Of a stretch of DNA of 64,000 nt, positions 45,601 to 53,991 are shown piece by piece. The position numbers were made by a program, and so were the translations under genes. Source of the stretch: Pseudomonas sp. NKUCC02_KPG (GTDB lineage Bacteria; Pseudomonadota; Gammaproteobacteria; Pseudomonadales; Pseudomonadaceae); contig NZ_JAHKRC010000008.1 of assembly GCF_019345465.1 (NCBI RefSeq), forward strand, positions 178,548 to 242,547. Reading direction: 5' to 3'. The notes below the pieces were generated by a model, which made no database searches, was not told the origin of the DNA, and worked only from the letters and a program-made list of their open reading frames with translations. How positions within the stretch are numbered: the stretch's first letter is position 1; each line of letters begins with the position of its first letter.

Positions 45601-45957
45601 TCTGACGGGCAGATTGATCTGACTTATCTTAAACAGTTGAGCCAAGGTGATGATGGGGTGGTCCACAAACTGCTCGCTGAACTGGCCATCAGTAATCGCC
45701 AGGACCTCGGTGCACTGATCGAGCTGTTTGTGAAAGATGATTATGAGGGATTGAGTGCTCTGGCACATGGTGTCAAAGGAGGAGGCAAGCTCATTCAAGC
45801 CACGAAGCTGATTGAGTGTTGCGAGCAACTGGAAGAGATTTGCAGGATGGCGGAACCACAAGGTCTTGCTGGTGCTGTCGATGCACTGCACTACAGCATG
45901 GAGCAACTGGCCGACGAGCTGGACCGTTATGCTCAAGCCGATGAGTCTCATGAATGA
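42697..45957 (+). CDS. BvgS/EvgS-like hybrid sensor kinase with phosphorelay domains
   Basis: A 1,086-residue unorthodox kinase starting at TTG directly after the bvgA-like TAA; the signal peptide MKTLACLGLAGLLLVLGQYVAAA supports that start. Two tandem periplasmic Venus-flytrap domains (about 45-280 and 290-525) lead to a membrane helix (about 536-560), then HisKA with His596 in MSHEIRTPMN, HATPase (NAIKFTN, DTGVGI, GSGLGLVIS), a receiver with Asp887 and an Hpt domain with His1024. Unlike Bordetella BvgS (about 1,240 residues) there is no PAS domain between membrane and kinase. Ligand unknown; the flytraps probably sense a small molecule. Confidence 0.92.
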   Translation: MKTLACLGLAGLLLVLGQYVAAAETSVQTLRLLGRSSVEEYSVVLEPSEVQWLKQQGPLRLGISAPDYGPFDLAVNGQDFEGLTADYAQLLSQLLHIDIEVKRYPSRPLAIEALKQGELDLLSSSNGFEAQDPQLVLSLAYADDSPALVTRISNRERPPVDLAGLRVAMLDHYLPPQKVKDFYPKATLQLYPSTLTAIGAVAFGQADVYLGDYISANYLINKNYLNNVQLADFSRLEDNPFSFAVRRDNPRLLRVVNAALAVIPPSARMTILRRWSSDGPQITNPWRFNPSPGEQRWMAMHPRIKVAINDQFVPLSFFDEQGTFKGLIADLLTKISAHTGLEFEAVRESTVAEGVKLVSSGKAHMLGGITSGTARENQLRFTRPYLTTPFVLTTRIGSDVPETLDEMSGRRVALVRGNVLREFIEQNYPGIQVVEADNPPAALSMVAEGAADAAVSALVSARYLVSRRFSKQLQITSTVGTQPEQIGFATASNDPQLNSILGKALMSITPGEMSELTGRWRTDIPVVESYWLRNRAAIIQGFAIAAALLLVAVAWITYLQRVIARRQQLMNELNVAKQSADEANRAKTTFLATMSHEIRTPMNAVIGMLELAMKKADQGVMDRFAIEVASVSARELLDLIGDILDIARIESGYLSLTPKRSNLKSLVEAVARMFDGLARQKHLSLICELSPASDTDVMIDPMRFKQVVSNMLSNAIKFTNVGAVRLKLNVEPAHDGQQVSVCLRVEDTGVGISDEDQSRLFSPFVQASNNTQSARSGSGLGLVISRELCEMMGGQLHLSSVQGTGTQVEITMVVPLLEPEEIAVDEAQQEVGSTRSLNVLVVDDYPANRMLLAQQLSYLGHRVADAENGALGLKAWRMGQFDVVITDCSMPVMDGYELARAVRSEEVALGRAPCQIFGFTANAQPEEAVRCREAGMDQCLFKPISLKDLSACLASGVPQGPSGKSADESDGQIDLTYLKQLSQGDDGVVHKLLAELAISNRQDLGALIELFVKDDYEGLSALAHGVKGGGKLIQATKLIECCEQLEEICRMAEPQGLAGAVDALHYSMEQLADELDRYAQADESHE

Positions 45958-45967
45958 CGAGGCCAAA

Positions 45968-46297
45968 ATGCCAACAAAAACATTACGAATATTGATTGCC
46001 GATGATGATCCAGTACAAGCGCTGAAAATGGAAAGGGCTCTTAACCTTCTGGGCTATTACCGGATCGCGCCTTTGTACAACCCTGAGGCCTTGGTGAGCT
46101 TGAGAGCAGCCCGGACCAATGAGTATGACGTGCTGCTGATCAGCCAGAAAATGGCAGGAGGGGGCATTGCGGATGAAGCTCAATTCCACAAGGAAAATTC
46201 GCAGTTTCGCCATGTACTGATTTATACGGATGCTGAGAGTTTTTCAAATCAGCTCGCCACCCGGATGTCGATGCTTGATTCCACGCACTTGCCCTGA
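45968..46297 (+). CDS. Short receiver-like protein lacking the phospho-acceptor
   Basis: A 109-residue stand-alone receiver. The N-terminal acidic pocket is clear (RILIADDDPVQ), but where receivers have Asp in the pattern YDVVLLD, this has YDVLLIS, i.e. Ser59. Thr in IYTDAES is kept; the conserved Lys is not visible and the last alpha-beta unit is missing. GAGG precedes ATG 45968, 10 bp after the kinase stop (a second ATG at 45950 overlaps it). It may be a remnant of a longer regulator (for example receiver-EAL types that follow some BvgAS-like loci) or a phosphorylation-independent partner. Confidence 0.75.
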   Translation: MPTKTLRILIADDDPVQALKMERALNLLGYYRIAPLYNPEALVSLRAARTNEYDVLLISQKMAGGGIADEAQFHKENSQFRHVLIYTDAESFSNQLATRMSMLDSTHLP

Positions 46298-46383
46298 GAC
46301 GGATACTTGTGTGCTTCACAGGGGCCGCGCTAAGGTCTGGTGTTCTCATAAACAGAACCAGGATTGGTCGAGGAATGCCCGTA

Positions 46384-46869
46384 ATGTCGGATGTCGTGGT
46401 AGTTCAAGCTGATTATACAAACCCGGTTCATGCTCAAGCGCTGAGAGACGTGTTGAACCACTACGCCAAAGACCCCATGGGTGGAGGTGAAGAGTTGTCG
46501 CAGGACGTGTTGGCGCAATTGCCGGCAGAGCTTGCCAGACGCCCTCATGCGTTTAGCGTGCTGGCGTTCGTCAACGGCGAGGCGGCAGGTCTGGTGAACT
46601 GTTTTGAAGGTTTTTCGACGTTTGCTGGCAAACCGTTAGTCAACGTACATGATGTGTCAGTGGTGGATACGTTTCGCGGTCTGGGCCTGAGTCAGAAAAT
46701 GTTGCTCAAGGTCGAAGACATTGCCCGTGAGCGAGGCTGCTGCAAGATCACCCTGGAAGTGCTTGAGGGCAACCCCGTGGCTCAAGGTTCCTATCGCAAG
46801 TTTGGTTTCAGCGATGGTCAGCTCGACCCTGCTCACGGGCGCATGATGTTCTGGAACAAATATTTGTAA
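46384..46869 (+). CDS. GNAT-family N-acetyltransferase
   Basis: A 161-residue acetyltransferase: VHDVSVVDTFRGLGLSQKMLLKVEDIARERGCCKITLEVLEGNPVAQGSYRKFGF in overlapping pieces gives the whole acetyl-CoA site. GAGGA lies nine bases before ATG 46384; ATG 46375 is too close to it. Substrate unknown. Confidence 0.85.
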   Translation: MSDVVVVQADYTNPVHAQALRDVLNHYAKDPMGGGEELSQDVLAQLPAELARRPHAFSVLAFVNGEAAGLVNCFEGFSTFAGKPLVNVHDVSVVDTFRGLGLSQKMLLKVEDIARERGCCKITLEVLEGNPVAQGSYRKFGFSDGQLDPAHGRMMFWNKYL

Positions 46870-46942
46870 GCGCGGCGGGTTTCACACGTCCTGCGGGAAC
46901 GGTGCTGCCCGTCATGCAGGTGGGGCGGTGTTTCAGGCTTGC

Positions 46943-46980
46943 CGCGGCGATTGCATCGCGAGCAAGCCTGCTCCCGCTGT
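46943..46980. repeat. REP-type element
   Basis: GCGATTGCATCGCGAGCAAG then CCTGCTCCCGCT, one degenerate arm of the REP palindrome, between two convergent genes. Confidence 0.65.
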
Positions 46981-46998
46981 GCTTGATAAAGCTCCGGT

Positions 46999-49242
46999 TT
47001 AGAGCGTCCACTCCAGGCCAACACTCACCGTTCGCGGTTCGCCCCAGAACACGCCGTTATAGAAGCCGACGTTTTCGTAATACTTCTGATCGAGCAGGTT
47101 CTTGACGTTCAATGATGCCGAGACGTGTTCGTCGAATGTGTAGCGGGCCATCAGGTCGACGAGGGTGTAGGACTTTTGGGTGATGTCTTCTTTAAAGGTG
47201 ATCGGATAACCCGCTGCATTTTTCTGTCCGGTAGGACGGTTGGCAGCGCGATAGATATCGCTTTGCCAGTTGACGGCGGCGCCCACGGTCATGGCATTCC
47301 ACTCACCTGGCAGGCGGTAGGTGCTCGAAATTTTGACCAGATTCAATGGCGACGCGGTATTCATGCGTTGGCCTGCGGCGTTGCGTGAATGGGTGTAGGT
47401 GTAACCGGCGACCATGTTCCAGTCCTGCATGACCTCACCGGCCAGTTCGACCTCAAAGCCATTGATCTTGTTGCCCTTGCCACCGGATTTGTAATATTCC
47501 TCGCCCTTGGGGCCGCGAGGCACTGAGTCGTCGATTTCCGGTACGTTGTCCTGCTTGCTCCAGAACACGGCTGTCGACAGGTTGAGGCGTTCTTGCAAGA
47601 AGCTGCCCTTCAAGCCCAGTTCATAATTGCTACCCACCACCGGTTCAAGATAAGCATCGCCTACGGCCTTGTTGGTTGTAGGTTTGAAAATATCGGTGTA
47701 GCTCGCGTAGACCGTCAACTCCTCGGTGAAGTCATACAGCAAGCCCGCGTAAGGCGTAATGATGTCGTTTTGTGTCTGGCTGACTTTTGTGTGCTTGAGA
47801 GGGCCTGAATTGTTCTCAACAAACACGGTGTTGGCGTTGGAGCTTTTCCAGCTGCCATAACGGGTGCCGAGTACGGCATGCCATTCATCCGTCAGGTTGA
47901 AGCGTGTAGCCAGGTAACCGGACTTTTGTTTGACGATGTTTTGGCTGCCCTCAATGCCGGTATTAAAGTCCTGATACTTGGGAATCGAACTCATGTCCTG
48001 CCAGTTTGGAATGGTGTCGTAGGTCTCTGGGTTGAGGTTAATCATCAAGGGTGACGTGTTGTCGTTTTTGGCCTGGCCGTAACCCACCATCAACTCGTGG
48101 TCACGCCCGAACAAGGGGTAAGTGCCTGAGATATTGACGTCGACGGCGGTCATTTTTTCTTCGCCGATAAAATGGCTGTTATAGGCCGACATACCTGTGC
48201 CATCGGCATTGGGGAAACCGCCCCCGGCGTAGTAGACCTTGCCTTCGGCGTCACTGGTGCGATGGGTATAGGCCGCTTTGAGGTGCCAGTCATTGGACAG
48301 TTGCTGGTCCAGGGTGGCGAAGGCGGTCTTGTCCTTCATCGGCCATGAACTCCAGGAGGTGGCCAGGTTGGTTGAGCGGCCAAATTTGGCTTTCTCGCCC
48401 GAACCGGTCCAATAGGGAGTGGTCCCCCAGGACGACCCTTTTACCTGTTTGTCCTGGTAGTCGTAACCCACTGCCAGGAGGGTGGTGTCGGTCAGGTCTG
48501 CTTCCAGAATGCCGTAGGCCACTTCACGCTTGAGTGCATAGATATCGCGAAACGACTTGCTGTCGCGATAAGACAACACGGTGCGCCCGCGCAAACGACC
48601 GTCGAAAGCCAGCGGGCCGCCCACGTCGACATAGCTGTAATAGTCATCGTAACTGCCGCCTGTTGCCCCGGCCTTGGCCTGCAATTGGTGGGTGGGGCGT
48701 TTGCGGATCATGTTGATGGTGCCCGACGGATCGCCCGCGCCGGTTGTGAGGCCGGTGGCGCCGCGCACCACTTCAATTCGGTCGTAGATGATGGTGTCGG
48801 CATCAGTCTTCATAAAACTGAACGTATTGAGCATCCCGTCAATCTGGAAATTGGAGATGGTGTAGCCGCGTGACGAATAACTGACCCGGTCGGAGTCGTT
48901 GTGCTGCACCACAATCCCCGTGGTATGGCGCATGGCCTCGGTCAGGGTGTTGAGGTTGAAGTCATCCATCTCCTGACGGGTGACGACTGAGATCGACTGC
49001 GGAGTTTCGCGAATACTCAGGTTGAGTTTGGTCGCGGTGCTGGTCGAGCCCGTGGTGTAGGAACCGGTATTTTCGGTGCTGGCGCCCAGACCTTGGGCGG
49101 TGACACTGGTACTGCCCAGTTCCAGTGAACGGGAGGTTTTCTCTACGTCATCCTGCTCGGTGTCTGCCAACAATTGCGGGCTGACGGTAGTGCCGATAAG
49201 CCCGAGTGTCAGGGTCATGGAACGGGTAAATGGCGCGAACAT
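46999..49242 (-). CDS. TonB-dependent siderophore receptor (FpvA-like, no signalling domain)
   Basis: A 747-residue outer-membrane receptor. After a signal peptide of about 26 residues the plug starts at once: GSYTTGSTSTATKLNLSIRE, TPQSISVVTRQEMDDF, and VVRGATGLTTGAGDPSGTINM, all close in style to FpvA-type ferripyoverdine receptors. The N-terminal STN signalling domain (about 75 residues) found in transducing receptors is missing, so it should import only. AAGGAG lies nine bases before the ATG and a Fur-like box 73-91 bp upstream. The barrel ends in VGLEWTL rather than the usual aromatic residue. Confidence 0.9.
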   Translation of the reverse strand: MFAPFTRSMTLTLGLIGTTVSPQLLADTEQDDVEKTSRSLELGSTSVTAQGLGASTENTGSYTTGSTSTATKLNLSIRETPQSISVVTRQEMDDFNLNTLTEAMRHTTGIVVQHNDSDRVSYSSRGYTISNFQIDGMLNTFSFMKTDADTIIYDRIEVVRGATGLTTGAGDPSGTINMIRKRPTHQLQAKAGATGGSYDDYYSYVDVGGPLAFDGRLRGRTVLSYRDSKSFRDIYALKREVAYGILEADLTDTTLLAVGYDYQDKQVKGSSWGTTPYWTGSGEKAKFGRSTNLATSWSSWPMKDKTAFATLDQQLSNDWHLKAAYTHRTSDAEGKVYYAGGGFPNADGTGMSAYNSHFIGEEKMTAVDVNISGTYPLFGRDHELMVGYGQAKNDNTSPLMINLNPETYDTIPNWQDMSSIPKYQDFNTGIEGSQNIVKQKSGYLATRFNLTDEWHAVLGTRYGSWKSSNANTVFVENNSGPLKHTKVSQTQNDIITPYAGLLYDFTEELTVYASYTDIFKPTTNKAVGDAYLEPVVGSNYELGLKGSFLQERLNLSTAVFWSKQDNVPEIDDSVPRGPKGEEYYKSGGKGNKINGFEVELAGEVMQDWNMVAGYTYTHSRNAAGQRMNTASPLNLVKISSTYRLPGEWNAMTVGAAVNWQSDIYRAANRPTGQKNAAGYPITFKEDITQKSYTLVDLMARYTFDEHVSASLNVKNLLDQKYYENVGFYNGVFWGEPRTVSVGLEWTL

Positions 49243-49313
49243 CGCTGCCGACTCCTTGTCGTTGTTATGAAGTTGTCTAGTGCTTCAAACGAATGACAAG
49301 GAGAAGGTTTAGG

Positions 49314-49332
49314 GGTAATGAGAATTATTTGT
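49314..49332. promoter_or_regulatory. Candidate Fur box of the TonB receptor gene
   Basis: GGTAATGAGAATTATTTGT fits the Fur consensus well and shares ATGAGAATTA with the box before the ECF sigma gene. Position implies iron repression of the receptor. Confidence 0.65.
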
Positions 49333-49353
49333 GATGTGTGTGCCTGAAAACGA

Positions 49354-49376
49354 GCAGGGCGCCATTGGCGCCCTGC
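49354..49376. terminator. Hairpin after cptA
   Basis: Perfect 10-bp stem GCAGGGCGCC-3-GGCGCCCTGC between cptA and the receptor gene, with only a weak T-tract on the minus strand. Confidence 0.65.
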
Positions 49377-49383
49377 AGGTTAT

Positions 49384-51126
49384 TTATTGCTTGGCTACAT
49401 TGCCTGCAGCCGGAGGTTTAGGCTTGATCAGGCTGAAATCGATCAAGGCTTTCTGCGGGCGCGAGTACGGGTCGCCAATCAGTTGCGGGCGGGCGACAAA
49501 CTGATCGCTGACCAGGCTTTTCTTGTCGTCCAGTTCATCGGCACTCAGGCCGGCCAGATCAGTCCAGGTATGGATGAACTGCGAGCTGCTGTAAGGACGG
49601 CTGAGGTCACTGGCGAAATTCCAGGTGTGGTTTTCACGCCATTTTGGCGATGCCCAGGCCATGAACGGAATGGTGTACATCGGTGCTGTCGGCTTGGCTT
49701 CGTTACGGCCCAGGGTGTTGTGACCGACCGAATCGAATACATCTTCGCCGTGGTCGGACAGATACAACAGGAAGCCGTTGGGGTCGGTCTTGGCGAAGTC
49801 CTTGATCAGGCTCGACACCACGAAATCGTTATACAACACGGCATTGTCGTAGCTGTTGTAAGTCGGTACCTGGTCGTCGGTCAGTCCGGCTGGCACACCG
49901 GTACGGTCCACGAACTTGTCGAAGGTCGGCGGGTAACGATACTGGTAGCTCATGTGGGTGCCGAGCAGGTGGATCACGATCAGTTTGCGCGGGGCGCTGT
50001 CGGCCAGGATCTTGTTGAACGGCTCAATGACATCGCCGTCGTACTGGCGAGCGTTCTGGTTGCGGTTGTTGTTGAGGTAGACCTGTTCATCAGCCTGCTC
50101 GGAGAAGGTGGTGAGCATGGTGTTGCGCTTGGTCATGGTCTGCTGGTTGGTGACCCAGAAAGTCTTGTAGCCCGCTTGCTTCATGACACTGACCAGTGAC
50201 GGAGTACTGAGATACAGATCCGGGTTTTCTTCGTCAGCGAACGTCAGCACTTGTTGCAGGGCTTCAATGGTGTAGGGCCGTGGAGTGACGACGTTGTCGA
50301 AAATCGCCAGTTGATCGCGCAATTTATCGAGGTTTGGCGTTGTCTCGCGCGGGTAGCCATAGAGGCTCATGCGCTGGCGATTGGTCGATTCGCCTATGAC
50401 CAGCACCAGGGTGGTTGGCTTGCCGGCTTCGTTGTCCTTGAGGTTGGTCAGGGGCGGAATCTTGCTGACGCTGGCCAGCATGCCTTGCATGTTATCCAGT
50501 TGCTCCAGATAACGGCGATACGCCACTACCATCTGCCACGGCACTGCAGGTTCGACACGGCTTTCGAAGCTTTCCATGGCGGAGGCCATAGAGTCGTGCT
50601 TCATTGTCTGTTTGATCAGCGGGTAACCGATAACCGCCACCAGTATGGCAACCGCTGCAGCCCAGGCCTGCACGCGGGGCAGGTACACCGGGCGCAAGCG
50701 TGACCACAGGAACACGGCGAAAGCGGTATGGGCCACGAATGCCAGCACCATCCACCAGGCAAAATACTGGGTCATGTATTCGCCAGCTTCGGAGATGTTC
50801 GATTCGAACATGATGAAGATGACGCTTTGCGAGAATTCTTGCTGATAGATAAAGAAGTAGCCCAGGCTTGCCATCGAGCAGGCCCACAGCACGACGCCAA
50901 TCACGGCAGCCATTACGCGGGTGTGCTTGGGAAACATCAGCATAGGAGCCAACCAGACGGCACTCATCACAAAGGCCTGGCGGAACCCCGAGAAGCCGGA
51001 GGTGCCGGTCAGCTGGATCAGTAGCTGGGTGATGCCGGAAAAATACCAGAAGAACAGGAACAGCCAACCCAGGCCGGCCCAGTCAAATCCTTTCGCAGAC
51101 GTGTTGCTGCGTTTAAACATCCCCAT
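49384..51126 (-). CDS. cptA: Phosphoethanolamine transferase, CptA type
   Basis: A 580-residue inner-membrane enzyme with five N-terminal helices and a periplasmic sulfatase-like domain. The nucleophile Thr248 lies in VIGESTNRQRMSLYGYPRE, and YLSDHGEDVFDS gives metal ligands. Such enzymes transfer phosphoethanolamine to LPS core heptose (CptA) or lipid A (EptA). The C-terminal extension and the GYPRETTPNLDKL stretch resemble CptA more. No PmrAB genes are adjacent. Confidence 0.85.
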   Translation of the reverse strand: MGMFKRSNTSAKGFDWAGLGWLFLFFWYFSGITQLLIQLTGTSGFSGFRQAFVMSAVWLAPMLMFPKHTRVMAAVIGVVLWACSMASLGYFFIYQQEFSQSVIFIMFESNISEAGEYMTQYFAWWMVLAFVAHTAFAVFLWSRLRPVYLPRVQAWAAAVAILVAVIGYPLIKQTMKHDSMASAMESFESRVEPAVPWQMVVAYRRYLEQLDNMQGMLASVSKIPPLTNLKDNEAGKPTTLVLVIGESTNRQRMSLYGYPRETTPNLDKLRDQLAIFDNVVTPRPYTIEALQQVLTFADEENPDLYLSTPSLVSVMKQAGYKTFWVTNQQTMTKRNTMLTTFSEQADEQVYLNNNRNQNARQYDGDVIEPFNKILADSAPRKLIVIHLLGTHMSYQYRYPPTFDKFVDRTGVPAGLTDDQVPTYNSYDNAVLYNDFVVSSLIKDFAKTDPNGFLLYLSDHGEDVFDSVGHNTLGRNEAKPTAPMYTIPFMAWASPKWRENHTWNFASDLSRPYSSSQFIHTWTDLAGLSADELDDKKSLVSDQFVARPQLIGDPYSRPQKALIDFSLIKPKPPAAGNVAKQ

Positions 51127-51490
51127 ACAGCGCTCCAGCTGATAACTGACTTGAATGGTTGTTGCCTATTAATCAGGCACAACACATGGGGGCTGCCTCA
51201 CGAAAGAGCAGCCACAAAGTGTTCAAGTATCTCCAAGTGCATGTGAAAACTTTGTCGCCAATAGCTGCGCTTGCGGGGGGTGTGTCGGCGCATTCGGCGA
51301 CCTTGAGGGGTATTGGTTTTGCAATCTTTGCTGCTTCGTCCGTCTGTTGAGTGTATTGAATCGGGAATCTGCCCTTCACCTTGTGCGAAACTATGCACCA
51401 TGTGTCAGGACTGATCCTGACCGGGCACCTTGGGCAATGTTGCACTAAGGTGCTGTACACCTATTTATTTGTCGTTGGGAGCAACAGTAC
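51127..51490. other. Divergent gap between cptA and gnd
   Basis: 364 bp. It holds hairpins TCAGGA-CTGA-TCCTGA (51405-51420) and GCACCTT...AAGGTGC (51425-51453) before gnd, whose GGGAG ribosome site lies about nine bases before its ATG. No clear HexR dyad (TTGT-ACAA type) is visible and no coding potential. Confidence 0.35.
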
Positions 51491-52471
51491 ATGCAGTTGG
51501 GAATTATTGGATTGGGCCGTATGGGCGGGAATATCGCACGGCGTCTGATGCTCAATGGGCATACAACCGTGGTTTTTGACCGCAATACCGACTTTGTCAG
51601 CGCTCTGGAACAGGAAGGCGCCACCGGCGTTGCCGATTTGCCAGCGCTGGTCGCAGGCCTGGCCAAACCCCGTGCTGTCTGGGTCATGCTGCCTTCAGGT
51701 GCGCCGACCGAAGACACCATCGAGACCCTGAGCCAGCTGCTGGACGCCGATGACATCATCATCGATGGCGGTAACACCTTCTATAAAGATGACATGCGTC
51801 GTTCGCAGTCTCTGGCCGAAAAGGGCATCCAGTACGTTGACGTCGGTACCTCGGGCGGCGTGTGGGGCCTGGAGCGCGGTTATTGCATGATGATCGGTGG
51901 AGACAGCGCTGTCGTGAAGCACCTGGACCCGCTGTTTGCAGCGCTGGCCCCGGGCATGGGTGACATCCCGCGCACCAAGGACCGTGTATCTGACGACGAT
52001 CGTGCCGAGCGTGGTTACATCCATGCGGGCCCGGCAGGTGCTGGTCATTTCGTGAAGATGGTGCACAACGGTATTGAATACGGTTTGATGCAGGCTTACG
52101 CCGAAGGCTTCAACCTGATGAAGATGAAGGGCGGTGAGAACCTGCCTGAAGAGCAGCGCTTTGACCTGAACCTGGGCGATATTGCCGAAGTATGGCGTCG
52201 TGGTAGCGTTGTTTCGTCCTGGCTGCTGGATTTGACTGCCGATGCCCTGGCCACTGATGAGCCGCTGGATGGCTACTCAGGCGCCGTGGCAGATAGCGGT
52301 GAAGGCCGCTGGACCATCGAAGCTGCAATGGAGCAGTCGACGCCGGTTCCGGTGTTGTCGCAAGCCCTGTTTGCCCGCTACAGTTCGCGCCAGCAAAGCC
52401 TCTATGGCGACAAAATGCTATCGGCCATGCGCTTTGGTTTCGGTGGCCATGTGGAGACGTCTAAAAAATGA
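51491..52471 (+). CDS. gnd: 6-phosphogluconate dehydrogenase, short type
   Basis: A 326-residue decarboxylating dehydrogenase of the short (about 300-residue, NAD-preferring) class. Motifs: [13 protein letters not shown], the substrate loop [19 protein letters not shown] and catalytic [18 protein letters not shown]. It oxidises 6-phosphogluconate to ribulose-5-phosphate and CO2. First gene of an overlapping operon with zwf (ATGA overlap). Confidence 0.94.
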   Translation: MQLGIIGLGRMGGNIARRLMLNGHTTVVFDRNTDFVSALEQEGATGVADLPALVAGLAKPRAVWVMLPSGAPTEDTIETLSQLLDADDIIIDGGNTFYKDDMRRSQSLAEKGIQYVDVGTSGGVWGLERGYCMMIGGDSAVVKHLDPLFAALAPGMGDIPRTKDRVSDDDRAERGYIHAGPAGAGHFVKMVHNGIEYGLMQAYAEGFNLMKMKGGENLPEEQRFDLNLGDIAEVWRRGSVVSSWLLDLTADALATDEPLDGYSGAVADSGEGRWTIEAAMEQSTPVPVLSQALFARYSSRQQSLYGDKMLSAMRFGFGGHVETSKK

Positions 52472-53991
52472 TTGATCTGTCCAGTAAACCTGACGCCAAG
52501 CCCGCGCCGCCCACCACTCTGTTCTTGTTTGGTGCCCACGGTGATCTGGTAAAGCGCTTGCTGATGCCTGCGCTGTACAACTTGAGTCGAGACGGTTTAC
52601 TGGACGGTGGCCTGCGCATTGTGGGCGTTGACCACAATGGGATCAGTGATGAGGGGTTTGCCAAAAAGCTGGAGGACTTCATTCGCAATGAAGCGTCCAG
52701 CAAGGTGGATCATCCTGACGGGCAAGGCTTGAATGCCGATTTGTGGGCCTTGTTGGCGAAGAACATCAGCTACGTGCAGGGCGATTTTCTGGATGACAGC
52801 ACCTACGGGGCGCTGGAGCAGAAAATCATCGCCAGCGGCACTGGCAATGCGGTGTTCTACCTGGCCACTGCACCACGCTTTTTCAGCGAAGTCGTGCAGC
52901 GGCTGGGTGCCAGCGGGTTGCTCAAGGAAACCCCCGATGCATTTCGCCGGGTCGTCATTGAAAAACCTTTTGGCTCTGACGTGCAGACAGCTCAAGCATT
53001 GAATGAGTGCCTGCTCAATGTCATGAGCGAGAAGCAGATCTACCGGATTGACCATTACCTGGGCAAGGAAACCGTCCAGAATATTTTGGTCAGCCGTTTC
53101 TCCAACGGGCTTTTCGAAGCCTTCTGGAACAATCATTACATTGACCATGTGCAGATCACTGCGGCTGAAACCGTCGGGGTCGAGACACGTGGCAGTTTTT
53201 ACGAACACACCGGCGCCTTGCGCGACATGTTGCCCAACCATTTGTTTCAACTGCTGGCGATGGTGGCGATGGAGCCCCCCGCAGCCTTTGGGGCCGATGC
53301 AGTGCGCGGTGAAAAAGCCAAGGTGATTGGAGCAATCCGCCCCTGGTCGAAAGAAGAGGCGTTGAAAAATTCTGTACGCGGGCAGTACACCCAGGGTGAG
53401 TCCGGCGGCAAGCCGGTCGTGGGATACCGCGAAGAGAACAACGTGGCTGCTGACAGCAGCACTGAAACCTTTGTGGCGCTCAAGGTGATGATCGACAACT
53501 GGCGCTGGGTCGGTGTGCCGTTCTACCTGCGCACCGGCAAACGCATGAGTGCGCGCGACACTGAAATCGCCATCTGTTTCAAGCCTGCGCCTTATGCACA
53601 GTTCCGCGACACCGAAGTTGAACGTTTGCAGCCCAATTATTTACGTATCCAGATCCAGCCCAACGAAGGCATGTGGTTTGACCTTCAAGCCAAGCGCCCG
53701 GGCCCCGGGCTGAAAATGGCCAATATCGAGTTGGGGTTTGCGTACAAGGACTTCTTCGAAATGCAGCCTTCCACAGGCTACGAGACGTTGATTTACGACT
53801 GCCTCACCGGTGACCAGACCTTGTTCCAGCGTGCCGACAATATTGAAAACGGCTGGCGTGGTGTGCAGCCTTTTCTGGATGCGTGGCGTGAACACACTGA
53901 CGTTCAGCCTTACAAGGCCGGGGAAGACGGCCCGGAGGCGGCCAAAGAGTTGCTGGCTCGCGATGGTCGCGTCTGGCTCAACATAGGATGA
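52468..53991 (+). CDS. zwf: Glucose-6-phosphate 1-dehydrogenase
   Basis: A 507-residue enzyme. The NADP-binding start [21 protein letters not shown] and the active-site [14 protein letters not shown] with its catalytic His partner are intact, as is the RTGKRM motif. It makes 6-phosphogluconolactone for the Entner-Doudoroff and pentose phosphate routes. Pairing with gnd rather than pgl-eda marks this as a second zwf copy of the kind many pseudomonads have (inference). Confidence 0.95.
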   Translation: MIDLSSKPDAKPAPPTTLFLFGAHGDLVKRLLMPALYNLSRDGLLDGGLRIVGVDHNGISDEGFAKKLEDFIRNEASSKVDHPDGQGLNADLWALLAKNISYVQGDFLDDSTYGALEQKIIASGTGNAVFYLATAPRFFSEVVQRLGASGLLKETPDAFRRVVIEKPFGSDVQTAQALNECLLNVMSEKQIYRIDHYLGKETVQNILVSRFSNGLFEAFWNNHYIDHVQITAAETVGVETRGSFYEHTGALRDMLPNHLFQLLAMVAMEPPAAFGADAVRGEKAKVIGAIRPWSKEEALKNSVRGQYTQGESGGKPVVGYREENNVAADSSTETFVALKVMIDNWRWVGVPFYLRTGKRMSARDTEIAICFKPAPYAQFRDTEVERLQPNYLRIQIQPNEGMWFDLQAKRPGPGLKMANIELGFAYKDFFEMQPSTGYETLIYDCLTGDQTLFQRADNIENGWRGVQPFLDAWREHTDVQPYKAGEDGPEAAKELLARDGRVWLNIG

